A stretch of 64,000 nt of DNA from Halorubrum sp. CBA1125. Its GTDB lineage: Archaea; Halobacteriota; Halobacteria; Halobacteriales; Haloferacaceae. Position 1 is the first letter of the stretch; each line of letters opens with the position of its first letter. Below, in pieces: positions 54,858 to 63,652 of the stretch. The notes below the pieces were generated by a model, which was given only the letters and a program-made list of their open reading frames with translations, did not search any database and was not told the DNA's origin. The position numbers and the translations under genes are program-made. The stretch spans positions 1-64,000 of the forward strand of contig NZ_WPCE01000002.1 in NCBI RefSeq assembly GCF_009742825.1, read 5' to 3'.

Positions 54858-55100
54858 ATGAGTGAATACGGAACTCCTACGGAACCGTCACCAAGTACGA
54901 AAGTCGTTGAGGCCGTCGCTGATGAATTGGATGTCGACCCGACTGAACTGGAGACTCCGCTTGCAGAAGCGATTGATACGGATGCGTTAGATAATCTCTT
55001 CAAAGGCCCGGGAGACTCTGTTGTGATTAGCTTCACTTACTATGGTTACCGAGTCGCCGTCGACGAAGATGGCAACGTTACTCTGACTGAAGACAGCTAA
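54858..55100 (+). CDS. HalOD1 output-domain protein
   Basis: An 80-residue protein consisting of one HalOD1 domain: VVEAVADELDVDPTELETPL, then DALDNLFKGPGDSVVISF and YYGYRVAVDEDG. HalOD1 is a haloarchaea-specific domain found alone or in signalling proteins. Its position close to a histidine kinase fits a signalling role, but it has its own orientation and start. Confidence 0.8.
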   Translation: MSEYGTPTEPSPSTKVVEAVADELDVDPTELETPLAEAIDTDALDNLFKGPGDSVVISFTYYGYRVAVDEDGNVTLTEDS

Positions 55101-55209
55101 CAGCAGAGGATGTCATAGAACGATTCCCAAGGTGTTGTTTACACCCGTAATTAGGAGAGTTAGTCGTTAGAAAGAACCTGTATATTTAGCGGCGGCCCCC
55201 CATAGATCG

Positions 55210-55488
55210 TTAGCCTTCCCTCATCAGGTGACGGAGATTCTGCTGAGTGTTCATATCCTCGTTGAATTCAAAGTCGGTTGCTTCGGAGATTCTCCGCATC
55301 GCATTTCTCGTATGTCCTACACAGATTTCGAGTTCTGCGATTGAACGAGTGTCTTCGCTTGCTTGTTTCTTGAATACGCGGCCGCTGTCATCCTCGAACT
55401 GGATTACAAGGTAGTGGCCGCCTTTATCGTCGCTAAATTCTTTGAACGAGTCTAACTTCTCCACAAAATCGTTCGCGTCACTTGGCAT
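55210..55488 (-). CDS. Hypothetical protein of 92 residues
   Basis: It has a beta segment (GGHYLVIQFEDDSGRVFKKQ) followed by helices (ELEICVGHTRNAMRRISEAT). It is not recognised. It is acidic, with normal composition, and stands alone. Confidence 0.55.
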   Translation of the reverse strand: MPSDANDFVEKLDSFKEFSDDKGGHYLVIQFEDDSGRVFKKQASEDTRSIAELEICVGHTRNAMRRISEATDFEFNEDMNTQQNLRHLMREG

Positions 55489-55637
55489 ACCAGAGCCATA
55501 TCTACTCTAACAACTTAGTGAATGTCATACAAAGACTCGCATACCGCTATTGGACTACGGATGAATCGATAGTTTCAGAGGCTGGACTGAGCGATTCTTA
55601 TTTAATGTGGGAAGTCTTCTGTGACCCTCTCAACAGC

Positions 55638-56399
55638 TTAATCTAACTCTGAGGGGGAACGATAGGCCATTCGTTGCGGTGGGGTCGCGTCGGCGTCGTC
55701 GGTGAGCAACCAGAACTCATTCTCGGGTGCAGTTGCAGTATACATCGCTGCGAGGGCATCAAGTACGTCATCGACCTCGATCCCGGCAGCATCGTCGATA
55801 TTGTCTTTGACTGCAGTGAGTGTCGCGCCAACGAGTACTGCTGCGTTGTCAACGACCGTGTCGAGGGCTTCGATACGTTCAGCGGCACCGTGGGCAGTCG
55901 TCTTGCTATACTGCGGTGGTGATCTGGAGAACACGGTGAAGCACAGTTCTGGGTGAACTTCGTAGAGTTTGTCCGTGGTATCCTGTGCACAGTCGTCGAT
56001 GAAGTTGTTCACTTCGAGGATCTGGTTGCGGATGGCGTAGGCAGGTGGTTGGACGCCGACACCGTCTGTTTCTTCGGTTTGCGTAGCGGCACGACTTTTC
56101 TGGTTTACTTCCTCAGGAGTGTCAGCTTCGAGGGCTTCACGAACGGGGACACGAAAGACGGTTGAAGTACGGTCAAGATGCGATCGGCAATCCTTGTCGA
56201 CGGCACGTTCGTTCGGGCCGGTTGGTAACCCGATCGGGATGTCGATACAAAGACGGTCAATATCGTGTCCATCATCGTAGTCTTCCCACACGTCTTTGAT
56301 TGAGTCGTACGTCTCTGGATGTGGTGCAGCAGAGTTGGGTCGGTGTTCGAGGCAAAGCCAGTGGTCACCGGCCCAGTCGACCCCGAGCGAGGCGCTCAT
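55638..56399 (-). CDS. DUF429-family predicted RNase H-fold nuclease
   Basis: A 253-residue protein. It begins MSASLGVDWAGDHWLCLEHR, the first strand and acidic residue of an RNase H fold, continues with LCIDIPIGLPTGPNERAVDK and FRVPVREALEAD, and has the conserved VHPELCFTVFSR and a C-terminal DVLDALAAMYTA helix. These are the DUF429 hallmarks. The family is predicted to cut or bind nucleic acids; its role here is unknown. Confidence 0.8.
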   Translation of the reverse strand: MSASLGVDWAGDHWLCLEHRPNSAAPHPETYDSIKDVWEDYDDGHDIDRLCIDIPIGLPTGPNERAVDKDCRSHLDRTSTVFRVPVREALEADTPEEVNQKSRAATQTEETDGVGVQPPAYAIRNQILEVNNFIDDCAQDTTDKLYEVHPELCFTVFSRSPPQYSKTTAHGAAERIEALDTVVDNAAVLVGATLTAVKDNIDDAAGIEVDDVLDALAAMYTATAPENEFWLLTDDADATPPQRMAYRSPSELD

Positions 56400-56690
56400 A
56401 AGTTGTACTATTACACAGTATTCGTATCAATCTGTCCGGCGATCATCCTATCCCCACAAGACATATAAATGAGCTTCCGTTTTTCACGAATGTAAGCACA
56501 CCACCGGACACCTAACCCCAACTAATCTCAGGATGCAGAATCCCCGCATCCATAGTAATTTTCGGGAGCAGTCCGGATCCCACCCCCACCCCTGAGTACG
56601 GCTGCCGCTTCCAAGCGGAGTCAATACCAGCGGACGGGCAATCATACGCGTCCGAACAGCAGAAGGGCCGATACTCATACAGACCGGCAG

Positions 56691-57044
56691 ATGAACAATC
56701 GAGAATCACAACAACAAACTATGACAACAGAAGAACACAATTCAACGACCGGGACTACGACTGATGCGCATCGATCGAGTGACGATAGTGATCTTGCTCG
56801 GAAGATGTCAGAAATAAGGTGTGAAATAAACGGTCGCGCTGCGGCCGCCGATGCTAAGCAAGAAGAAGAGCTTTACCGAATATTTTATCATCGCCTTACC
56901 AAAACCGAACGACATCTTGAGGCGATGCGAGTCGCCCAGGACCCGCAGTCCGAATTCTCGTTCGAACAGATACTCGATGAACTTGATGAGGAACTCGTGC
57001 CAGCCGGTAATGGTGCGACGTTAGAAACCTCTGACGAGTCGTAA
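56691..57044 (+). CDS. Hypothetical helical protein of 117 residues
   Basis: The N-terminal 45 residues are Ser/Thr-rich and disordered. Residues 50-95 are helical (EEELYRIFYHRLTKTERHLE), followed by an acidic tail. An ATG ten codons downstream is an alternative start. It is not recognised. Confidence 0.5.
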   Translation: MNNRESQQQTMTTEEHNSTTGTTTDAHRSSDDSDLARKMSEIRCEINGRAAAADAKQEEELYRIFYHRLTKTERHLEAMRVAQDPQSEFSFEQILDELDEELVPAGNGATLETSDES

Positions 57045-57159
57045 AGGGGAACCATCCGTGTAGCGACTAGAGCTAACTAGGTTCGACGAGATGTGATTGT
57101 TGGGAGACTCTCCTGATATGAGATGTTTCAATACCCATTATATCTCGACCTCAGTCGAC

Positions 57160-58518
57160 TTACGGCTTGATTGTAGGGCTATCAGGAAATGAATCAGCAG
57201 CGAACGAACGGAACAAATCAACATCGTCGGTGAGTAACTCGCTCCCGTTCAGGTGAATGAGCTCGTCAGCAGTACCGGCTGTTGAATACCCGTTCGTGAT
57301 GAGGAGACTAGTGACCGGTAGATCTGGATTGTCAATGAGGTAGTCGTCGTGGTACGCAAACCGTCGGTAGGTAGCCAACTCCTCTAGTCCCTGCCGGAAT
57401 GTTTGAGCTGCGGATGAGTACTTGACTTCGCCGAGAAGCACGGCGACGAGGTCGTCGTCTGGGGAACTCGTGTCGTAGATTTCGATAACGATGTCGGGGC
57501 GACCTCGATACAGAACAGGATCTTGATCGCTCCCAGTCAACCCGCGAAGTGCGTTGGTATAGTCGACGAGCGCGTCTTGGTAGCGTTTGAACGTCGGGTG
57601 GGCGGGTACAACGTCTGGGTCAAGGGTTTCGTGGAAGTCGATCGCGCCGTTCTGGTCGTGGAAAATATCGATGCGTCGGTCATCGGTTTCGAGTTGTGCC
57701 AAGGCGGTACTTTCACCGGCGATTGGATGAAGTCGTACACCGGGAGTTTCGTCGTTGAGATACCGGAGAATCCGGAAGATGCAGAAGAGTTCGAAGAGCG
57801 TTGGCGTGGATGCTGGAATGATGAGCGTCTCGGTCAGGAGCTTGGTGATGTCCGGATCGAATCGATTCGATTGTAATCGTTGGTACCGGTCGAGGAGTTC
57901 GTAGGCTTCCGTGTACAGGTCGAGGCGGGAGCGGCGGGCGGCCGTGAGGTCTTGGTCGGTGACGGAGATTTGCTGTCCGGGAGCGATACGGTTCAGGTGG
58001 ACGTTCTGCTTGTAGAGCCGGTCAAAGTGGTCGATCTGGTCGTCGGTCCAATATTGGCGACGCCAGTCATACTCGACACCGCGGAGATCGGTCGTGACGG
58101 TACGATGAACCTGCCAGAGTAGACGTTTCAGAACACGGTTTTCAGCGATGTCGTACTCGGTATAGGGCGTATCGCAGACGAATCGGCTCTTATCGGCGTA
58201 GCCGCTGTCTGACCACGTCCGTAACGTCCCACTCCAATTGATAGAACCACGAACCTCACCTTGGGTGTCGACGTGTTCGCGTTGATTTTCGGTTTTGATC
58301 CGGCGGACTCGTTCTGGGAGCTTGCTAATGAAGTTGTGAACATCCTCACTCAGACAGAAATGGATGCGTTTGATTCGATCCCAGTCGTCAATGTCGAGGC
58401 CTTCGTAATCGAGTGACCGCGTGAGCACCCGCGGGTTGATCGCACCGCTCCGAAGATACGTGGCCAGTTCTTCAGTTGTGGCGTCGACGAGCGCGTCGGC
58501 AGTCAGGCTACGCGTCAT
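57160..58518 (-). CDS. mcrC: McrC-like nuclease subunit
   Basis: A 452-residue McrC-type protein. A long helical N-terminal region (NFISKLPERVRRIKTENQRE, DIAENRVLKRLLWQVHRTVT) is followed by a PD-(D/E)xK nuclease core with GRPDIVIEIYD near residue 343 and LLGEVKYSSAAQTFRQGLEE near 362, which supply Asp, Glu and Lys. McrC is the nuclease partner that joins McrB rings at modified DNA. Its start overlaps the mcrB stop by 11 bases, so the pair is co-translated. Confidence 0.82.
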   Translation of the reverse strand: MTRSLTADALVDATTEELATYLRSGAINPRVLTRSLDYEGLDIDDWDRIKRIHFCLSEDVHNFISKLPERVRRIKTENQREHVDTQGEVRGSINWSGTLRTWSDSGYADKSRFVCDTPYTEYDIAENRVLKRLLWQVHRTVTTDLRGVEYDWRRQYWTDDQIDHFDRLYKQNVHLNRIAPGQQISVTDQDLTAARRSRLDLYTEAYELLDRYQRLQSNRFDPDITKLLTETLIIPASTPTLFELFCIFRILRYLNDETPGVRLHPIAGESTALAQLETDDRRIDIFHDQNGAIDFHETLDPDVVPAHPTFKRYQDALVDYTNALRGLTGSDQDPVLYRGRPDIVIEIYDTSSPDDDLVAVLLGEVKYSSAAQTFRQGLEELATYRRFAYHDDYLIDNPDLPVTSLLITNGYSTAGTADELIHLNGSELLTDDVDLFRSFAADSFPDSPTIKP

Positions 58519-61318
58519 CGTCGAAATTGATACCGAAGAAGTCAGCAGCTTTCTCCTTCAGTCGTTCTCCATCCAAGTCGAGATTGATGTCGCCATTTTC
58601 GGTGGGTACGTCGGTGTCTGTGAGCGAGCGAATCAGTTGTTTTTGATCCTCAGGTCGCATCCCTTCGAGCTGCGGGTACACGAGCGAGACAACGGCTGAT
58701 GAGAGCGCTTCACTCTGGGTCCCGCCGGCGTGCTCAAAGGAGTCAAGGTACCGAATGATGTCGTAGACGATGGACGGTCCGATGACGCGGTGTTTGTTGA
58801 TGCGCTGCCACAGCACAGTAATTACTGGGTACGACGCCTCAAGCACGGGGCGCAGTCCGGGGTTGTCAGCGAGCCATGCGGTCGAGTAATTATCGTCGGC
58901 ATCTGGATCCAAGAGTGACGTGCGGACTGCGCCGTCGTCAGTGGTGAGTGGCGGGACACCGACGTGGATGAAATTGAAGCGGCGCATAAACGCGTAGGAC
59001 ATCTCATACAGCGAGGTTTTGTCATACGTGTTCATCGTAGCGATGAGACGCCACGACGGCGTCACGGGAAACGCATCCGGGTTCGCAATGATCTCAGCAA
59101 GCTCACCATCACTGGCGTGGTCACTCACAGAAAGCAGTTCGACGGTGCGCTCGCGTTCATACGGAAGTTCCGTGGAGTCACCGGAGAGAACGGAGAACAG
59201 TTGACCGAATGCTTTGTCGATGTCAGACCGGTTGATTTCGTCGATAATGAGCCACTCATTAACGATTCGGTCCTGCCGGAAGCATTTCAAGAACAGGCGA
59301 GGCTCAAACAACAGTTCCTGACCACCATCATTCGTGGACGGGACGTATCCACCGATCGTGTCGAAGGCGGTCCATTCTGAGGTGGCTGTCGTGAATCGGT
59401 ACCCATCGACTTGCTCGTGGGCCGTTGCTCCGTCAGAAACCGCCTTGGCGAGTTTGGTTTTCCCGGTTCCTGGCGGCCCGGTGAAGATGATGTGTTTGCC
59501 AGAACGAAGCGACGCTTCGATTTCGCGTTGCAGTCGAGCGTCGTCTTCGAAGTAGAGCGTCTCTGGAATCTGCGCGTCGATCTGCGGTGGGGAGAGTTTC
59601 TGTTCGAACCTGTCCAATGCCTCTTGACTAACGCCATCTACTGCAGGCTCTTCCAGTGCGAGGATTGTCTCGTACTCATCTTTCGTCAGTGGGAACAAGC
59701 TACCCTGAGCCCCATTCGTAATCGGGGTCGCATCTTCGAGTTCCGGAATCGCATTCAAATCGCCCCACGTGATGCTCTCAATACGCCGATCAAACTGGAT
59801 TCGAACACCAACATCAGATGTCGTCTCTTGGTCACTATCGGTGGTTTCCGGTTGTTCATCTGTCGTTGTGCCCCCTTGATGATCTCGCTCTGGCGGGATT
59901 ACCTCGCTTACCGTACCTTCGGCCACGATTGCTTTGACCGGGGTAGACTCGTAGAACAGGACACGGTCACCGGGAGCAGCTGATCTGAATGCGTCGAACA
60001 GCCGTTTCTTGTTCCCCTTCTCGTTGTAGGCGTTATAGAAGATCTCGCTCCCGTCAGCAATATCGTCGACGGACCAGATAGAGGGATTGGCTGTCGCCCA
60101 AAAGTAGTTCGTCGCCTCGGATGGTGATGCTACCAAGTTGGACGTGTTGATACCCGCTGTCTCAAGCAGGTATCGGCCCGCTTCGGGCGTGAGGTGGCAA
60201 AGATACGCTTGAATAACATTCCCGTTCTTGTCGAGTGGATACCGCTCTTGCTCTTGTCGTACTTCGGAGTTCTGTAGTTCCTCTCGGAGTTCCACTAGTG
60301 GGAGCGGTTCGTCAAGACGGGTTGTATCGACATCGACGCGATAATACTCGCCGCCTTCCATCTCGGTGAGTCGTGCTTCGGTCGTGACGACGGAGCACGC
60401 ACGAACTGCCTGGTTAGTGTAGTGGAAGATGATGTCGCCTGTTTCGAGGACCGTCAGATCGCGTTGCCACTTCTTATCTTGTGAGCGGAGAAATTCATCA
60501 TTGAATTCGACCTCGCGGTTCTGGTTCACCCAGTAAAACGAAACATCGTCAATATCGAGGTCATCAACTGACTGTTCAGCTTCCGATTCACCCTCTAGCT
60601 CGGCTTCGTCTCCCTCTAGCTCGGCTTCGTCTAGTTCGGCAAGATCCTGCTGTTCGATCCAATTGAAGAAGCTATCTAAGTGACGGAAATCCTCATTGAA
60701 TGGGTAGGAATCCCGCACCGTTCGGAATTTGTTTGCGTCTTCGATATACTGACGCAACTGTCTGGACATCCCGTAGCCGAAATATTTCTCCATACCAGTG
60801 CGAGACCGATCGTTACTGATCGGATATTTTGTTGGATGAACAAAATACAGAATAGGGGAAATGATACCGGCTTGAACTCCACCAATATCCAATGCGGCGA
60901 ACTCTTCGACTGCCTCGTCGATTGTTTCTCTATCATCGGATTCGATCACCGTTTTGAGAAATTCGTAGGTCTCCTCTTCGTAGCCTTCTATCGGCACCGA
61001 GTACGTCCCCTTTCCGACGATTCCTGTCCCTTGTTCAATGCAGTCGTTGATTTCTGTCTTCGAGGCTGAGTCAATCGCAAGATCGTCGATCCGTTCTTTC
61101 TTCATTTCCAGACTCAGCGCATTGTCGTTCTGACACAGGTTGTACACCGTTCGCATCGCATACTCATCGATCGATCCGGTGTCAACGATCGCACGGACAA
61201 GTGTCTGTACGGCCTCGGATGTGTTCCTGACGTGTGCTTTGTCTTGTTCCCAGTCTTTGTTGGAGACGTACTCCTGTACGAGAGCGTCAATATCAAGCGA
61301 CGAGTCAGCCTCGCTCAT
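58508..61318 (-). CDS. mcrB: McrB-like AAA ATPase with two EVE-like reader domains
   Basis: A 936-residue protein. Residues 1-230 are a helical N-terminal domain. Residues 255-350 (FYWVNQNREVEFNDEF, DLTVLETGDIIFHYTNQAVR) and residues 400-540 (FWATANPSIWSVDDIADGSE, PGDRVLFYESTPVKAIVAEG) look like two EVE/PUA-fold modules, known as readers of modified bases. Residues 595-850 form the McrB GTPase/AAA core: IIFTGPPGTGKTKLAK near 610 and WLIIDEINRSDIDKAFG near 690, then ATMNTYDKTSLYEMSYAFMR. It should bind modified invader DNA and drive McrC cleavage. Confidence 0.87.
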   Translation of the reverse strand: MSEADSSLDIDALVQEYVSNKDWEQDKAHVRNTSEAVQTLVRAIVDTGSIDEYAMRTVYNLCQNDNALSLEMKKERIDDLAIDSASKTEINDCIEQGTGIVGKGTYSVPIEGYEEETYEFLKTVIESDDRETIDEAVEEFAALDIGGVQAGIISPILYFVHPTKYPISNDRSRTGMEKYFGYGMSRQLRQYIEDANKFRTVRDSYPFNEDFRHLDSFFNWIEQQDLAELDEAELEGDEAELEGESEAEQSVDDLDIDDVSFYWVNQNREVEFNDEFLRSQDKKWQRDLTVLETGDIIFHYTNQAVRACSVVTTEARLTEMEGGEYYRVDVDTTRLDEPLPLVELREELQNSEVRQEQERYPLDKNGNVIQAYLCHLTPEAGRYLLETAGINTSNLVASPSEATNYFWATANPSIWSVDDIADGSEIFYNAYNEKGNKKRLFDAFRSAAPGDRVLFYESTPVKAIVAEGTVSEVIPPERDHQGGTTTDEQPETTDSDQETTSDVGVRIQFDRRIESITWGDLNAIPELEDATPITNGAQGSLFPLTKDEYETILALEEPAVDGVSQEALDRFEQKLSPPQIDAQIPETLYFEDDARLQREIEASLRSGKHIIFTGPPGTGKTKLAKAVSDGATAHEQVDGYRFTTATSEWTAFDTIGGYVPSTNDGGQELLFEPRLFLKCFRQDRIVNEWLIIDEINRSDIDKAFGQLFSVLSGDSTELPYERERTVELLSVSDHASDGELAEIIANPDAFPVTPSWRLIATMNTYDKTSLYEMSYAFMRRFNFIHVGVPPLTTDDGAVRTSLLDPDADDNYSTAWLADNPGLRPVLEASYPVITVLWQRINKHRVIGPSIVYDIIRYLDSFEHAGGTQSEALSSAVVSLVYPQLEGMRPEDQKQLIRSLTDTDVPTENGDINLDLDGERLKEKAADFFGINFDDDA
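60591..60632 (-). repeat. 21-bp perfect tandem repeat in the mcrB linker
   Basis: Two adjacent identical 21-bp units (60591-60611 and 60612-60632) encode a repeated seven-residue acidic linker DEAELEG between the N-terminal domain and the first EVE-like domain. Slippage could change linker length without frameshift. Confidence 0.6.
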
Positions 61319-61394
61319 TACTCGCCTACTGACACGAGGGAGTCATAAATGCGTGCCTGTGAATCCACGATGCTATAGTAGCTGGCCCCGCCTA

Positions 61395-61652
61395 ATGGAG
61401 ATGATGGCGAGGTTCGCTGAGGGGGATCGTGTCCGAGTTGACATTCCTGATGAGACGGATCCAGAGCACAGCAGGTTCCACGGCGACCACGGAGAGGTTG
61501 TGAAGGTTCTCACCGACGATGCGGGGGTAGTGACTACGGACGAACGGGATTCACAGCTTTACCGTGTTGCCCTCGAAACCGATGAGACGGTTGACTTCCG
61601 CTGGCGGGATTTACGGCCACCGATAGACGACACATCGGAATCAGAAAACTGA
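61395..61652 (+). CDS. Small SH3/KOW-like protein
   Basis: An 85-residue protein with RFAEGDRVRVDIPDETDPEH, HGDHGEVVKVLTDDAGVVTT and YRVALETDETVDFRWRDLRP, the strand pattern of an SH3-like or KOW (L21e-like) barrel. Haloarchaea encode many small proteins of this type. It is divergent from mcrB with a 76-base gap. The role is unknown. Confidence 0.6.
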   Translation: MEMMARFAEGDRVRVDIPDETDPEHSRFHGDHGEVVKVLTDDAGVVTTDERDSQLYRVALETDETVDFRWRDLRPPIDDTSESEN

Positions 61653-61790
61653 GCGAGGTTACACCTTGATCACCAATCGTCAATCTGGACTAAGTGCGTA
61701 TCTAAATTAGAACCCGTCAACAACATTAGTCACCCGCAAATACGCGTCATTTTGCCAAAAGTTTATGAGCCAGTCTTCTCTTGATTCGGT

Positions 61791-62837
61791 ATGTCAGATA
61801 TTACCACTGTTGAGGATGAATACGAGTATCCTGGGTGGTTAGTGTTTAACGGATTCTTCAAAACGACTGTTCATGGGGACGACGGCATGTCGCCACAGAA
61901 AATCGTAGACGCATTTGATGAGTACACGGAAGGAACCCCTAATGAACCAGACGAAGGGTTCAAACAAATTGACACCCCCGAGAAGCTCCAAATGATGACG
62001 GAGTTGAGTGAAAAGACGGAGAAATTCGCCCGGGGTCTCTATGCACTAGAGTACGTTGACGAGGACTGGGTAGAGACGTGGGGATACGATGAGAACGCTA
62101 ACGAACAGATGTATTTCCACCCCAATCACGACAAGATCCGCATCTATTGGGATTACGTAAACGGCGTAATGATGTTCAAGGGACAAAAACGGTTGCTTGA
62201 ACAAAAGCAGACTGACCTTTTGGGTGCGCTTTCTGGGGATATGAAGATGGACTCGGTTTCATTCGACTTTGATTTCTTTTTATGGATTCTCTACAAGCAG
62301 TACGCAGGCGAACCCCTGTCCTCTGATCTTCGTGTCCGGAAAATAAAACGCGCGTCAACCGTAGCCGATGTCGAAGGTTCTAGCGATAATATGGGTGTTG
62401 GACAGGTGAAAGACTCGCAGAACGTACTGCGGTCTGTACTGTTAATAGCACCCATTCTTTCAGGTAAACAGATTGACGGTATACAAGGGGATTTCATACT
62501 TGATGAGCATCAAGTAACAGCACTAATCGAGTTTGGTGGGAAGGTCCACGTCAAAGTTAGTGACAACCCGTTAAGTACTTTGAGCGACCTGCGGCGAATG
62601 GGTGTTTCTCTTCGGTTCCTCTCCGAACTGATTAATCTGTTCGACGACTGGGAACACCTCGATCCCGAAGATCGTTATCCACCACCGTCATTCTTCGATG
62701 CAATGGCGGATAACGCTGAAGAGGAAGGCTGGCCCCCTCGATTCGACGCAGAGGATGTGAAAGCCCGTTATGAACGTAAGCGCCAAGGGGTTATGGACGA
62801 AAGTACAAAATCAGTGCCCGCCGAAGACGTGTCATAA
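61791..62837 (+). CDS. Unrecognised protein, first of a three-gene operon
   Basis: A 348-residue soluble protein with aromatic-rich segments (YEYPGWLVFNGFFKTTVHG, MYFHPNHDKIRIYWDYVNG, FDFDFFLWILYKQYAG) and a helical C-terminus (RRMGVSLRFLSELINLFDDW). It shows no motif I can name. Codons are less GC-rich than in the cobalamin region. It starts an operon with the next two genes (gaps of 32 and 9 bases) immediately after McrBC, so a defence role is plausible but unproven. Confidence 0.65.
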   Translation: MSDITTVEDEYEYPGWLVFNGFFKTTVHGDDGMSPQKIVDAFDEYTEGTPNEPDEGFKQIDTPEKLQMMTELSEKTEKFARGLYALEYVDEDWVETWGYDENANEQMYFHPNHDKIRIYWDYVNGVMMFKGQKRLLEQKQTDLLGALSGDMKMDSVSFDFDFFLWILYKQYAGEPLSSDLRVRKIKRASTVADVEGSSDNMGVGQVKDSQNVLRSVLLIAPILSGKQIDGIQGDFILDEHQVTALIEFGGKVHVKVSDNPLSTLSDLRRMGVSLRFLSELINLFDDWEHLDPEDRYPPPSFFDAMADNAEEEGWPPRFDAEDVKARYERKRQGVMDESTKSVPAEDVS

Positions 62838-62869
62838 CGAAAGGATACAGAAGCGAAATTCACGACATT

Positions 62870-63643
62870 ATGTCCACAAGCAGGCTCGGTCGATCAGAGG
62901 GACTTGAAAAATACTGGTCCGAGCACCTTGGTGACCGGCCTGAGACTGATGTGGCTATCAAGTCTATCGACCGTGAACACGTGGAATCCTTTCCCGAAGT
63001 TGCGGACTATCCCTTCGATGGGCAAATAAAACTGACCGGGACCTTCGCGTTCGAGATCCCAAGCCGGAACAACGGTTCATTCACACAAACAGGGGAATAC
63101 GAATACCGGACCGCATCAGAACTATTCCTTGTAGAGACCCCCACGGATCTAGTTGACGCAGAGGATGTGTTTACAGACCTGAATCAGCAACTTGCGTCCA
63201 CTGCCGAGATACAGCGCGCATTGTCGCTCCCACGTGATTCCTTCTGGCGATTTATCGAAGAGGCAGATACTATTGAAACATTGATTCTCCGCGGCCGAGG
63301 GGGAACGTATGATGCAGCCAAACTTCTCTCTGTTCTCCAATACGATGATCCAGTCGAAACCTTACGTACGAATCCAGAGTTCAGTGACCTTCGATCCATA
63401 GAGGACATAGAAGACATCATTTCAGCTGTCGATACTCCGTCAGAGGTCGACGGCATACAGGACCTCAATATCGACATCTACAGCACTATTATCGATGAGG
63501 TGAAGGGAACGTACTGGTTCTGTGACCGAGCCGCAGATGTCTGGTACAAACGGGGAGTACTGCAGTTGGATGCCGAAGATGTTGACGCCCGTGAGTACGT
63601 GATTCAGCTTTTTGAGCGTGACGTGATCCACGGCGGAGTGTAG
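62870..63643 (+). CDS. Unrecognised protein, second of a three-gene operon
   Basis: A 257-residue protein with a beta-rich N-terminal half (FDGQIKLTGTFAFEIPSRNN, YEYRTASELFLVETPTDLVD) and a helical C-terminal half (DIYSTIIDEVKGTYWFCDRA). No family is recognised. It lies 32 bases after the previous gene and nine bases before the next. Confidence 0.6.
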   Translation: MSTSRLGRSEGLEKYWSEHLGDRPETDVAIKSIDREHVESFPEVADYPFDGQIKLTGTFAFEIPSRNNGSFTQTGEYEYRTASELFLVETPTDLVDAEDVFTDLNQQLASTAEIQRALSLPRDSFWRFIEEADTIETLILRGRGGTYDAAKLLSVLQYDDPVETLRTNPEFSDLRSIEDIEDIISAVDTPSEVDGIQDLNIDIYSTIIDEVKGTYWFCDRAADVWYKRGVLQLDAEDVDAREYVIQLFERDVIHGGV

Positions 63644-63652
63644 GGAGTATCG

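Noticed and set aside
56455-56500. A TATA-like ACATATAAATG on the plus strand with no gene at the expected distance.
   Set aside because: It could serve a small RNA, but there is no structure or frame to support one, so no feature was called.
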